From Sphingobium lignivorans (lineage in GTDB: Bacteria; Pseudomonadota; Alphaproteobacteria; Sphingomonadales; Sphingomonadaceae), in NCBI RefSeq assembly GCF_014203955.1, contig NZ_JACHKA010000001.1:2759001-2823000 (forward strand): 64,000 bases of DNA, read 5' to 3'. Within the stretch, counting starts at the first letter, position 1. The number at the start of each line of letters is the position of its first letter. Shown here piece by piece: positions 63,870 to 64,000 of this stretch. The translations under genes were made by a program, and so were the position numbers. Under the pieces are notes generated by a model that saw only the letters and a program-made list of their open reading frames with translations, was not told where the DNA came from and searched no databases.

Positions 63870-64000
63870 ATGAAACCCTATCTTCTTTCGCTGGGTGCCG
63901 GGCTGTTGATCGGCATCATCTACAGCCTGATGGGCGTCCGCTCCCCCGCACCACCGATCATCGCCCTGATCGGGCTCGCCGGCATCCTCGCCGGCGAGCA
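63870..64000 (+). CDS. XapX-domain small membrane protein (partial)
   Basis: The visible part reads MKPYLLSLGAGLLIGIIYSL, then MGVRSPAPPIIALIGLAGIL and AGE. This is the XapX/DUF1427 pattern with two membrane helices and the conserved VRSPAPP turn. The gene runs off the right edge. GGGCAGGGGAGCAACGAC precedes the ATG. The function is unknown; it commonly lies next to this type of hydrolase. Confidence 0.9.
   Translation, partial: MKPYLLSLGAGLLIGIIYSLMGVRSPAPPIIALIGLAGILAGE

Noticed and set aside
1..64000. CRISPR arrays, rRNA or complete tRNA genes
   Set aside because: No regularly spaced repeats or rRNA-like stretches were noticed, and no cloverleaf could be built by eye.

Overview
The window looks like an accessory-rich part of a sphingomonad chromosome or large plasmid (Alphaproteobacteria, Sphingomonadales). 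The evidence is high-GC coding DNA, two TonB-dependent receptors, a lasso-peptide cluster with a DD-ending core like those known from sphingomonads, an AaeAB-type efflux operon and a sensor kinase with a beta-propeller input domain. This taxonomic call is an inference. I see no rRNA, tRNA or CRISPR array.

Layout. (1) 1-6.3 kb: lasso peptide locus. A TonB receptor (partial) and a secreted S9 isopeptidase lie on the plus strand. They converge on precursor A, a fused RRE/protease B and cyclase C on the minus strand. The 43-residue precursor at 6145-6276 is short and easily missed. (2) 6.7-8.5 kb: an IS3 remnant and an IS1111-type element with 46-bp inverted repeats. (3) 8.7-17.2 kb: an Rhs/YD-repeat locus. 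It has two separately exported Rhs polypeptides, a variable C-terminal domain, an overlapping small lipoprotein gene and several small secreted Cys-containing paralogues, followed by IS5 and IS630 debris. (4) 18.2-26.4 kb: a compact type IV secretion operon (virB2-B3-B4-B6-B8-B9-B10-B11 plus a second virB2). virB4 carries a one-base frameshift, and there is no relaxase, virD4, virB5 or virB7. (5) 26.6-28.5 kb: a truncated IS66 inside an IS701-like remnant. (6) 28.6-33.9 kb: a second Rhs locus whose tip looks like Ntox21, with an overlapping candidate immunity gene. (7) 34-38.8 kb: IS remnants, a broken beta-helix protein, a perfect 28-bp hairpin and two more small secreted paralogues. (8) 38.8-42.3 kb: a degenerate integrase and the tail of a Tn4371-type ICE (trbI fragment, DUF2274, AlpA-like), cut by an IS3 element.

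(9) 42.6-49.4 kb: a four-gene operon of TonB receptor, ExbB/MotA-like channel, DUF2149 protein and a giant periplasmic membrane-anchored CobN-like chelatase. It resembles the Bacteroidetes hmu haem-utilisation module and is the most interesting intact system here. (10) 49.7-55.1 kb: an AaeXAB-like efflux operon with its own outer-membrane factor and a divergent AraC regulator. (11) 55.3-58.1 kb: a RES-toxin fragment next to a complete IS3 element, a second copy of the integrase leader, and an IS6 remnant. (12) 58.2-64 kb: a two-component system divergent from an isochorismatase-like hydrolase / alpha-beta hydrolase / XapX operon that runs off the window.

The 7-42 kb and 55-58 kb parts are mobile-element graveyards. 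The lasso, CobN-like, efflux and two-component blocks appear intact. Several large genes (virB4, the second rhs, the beta-helix gene) are each broken by a single small indel, so they may be recent pseudogenes or sequencing errors.
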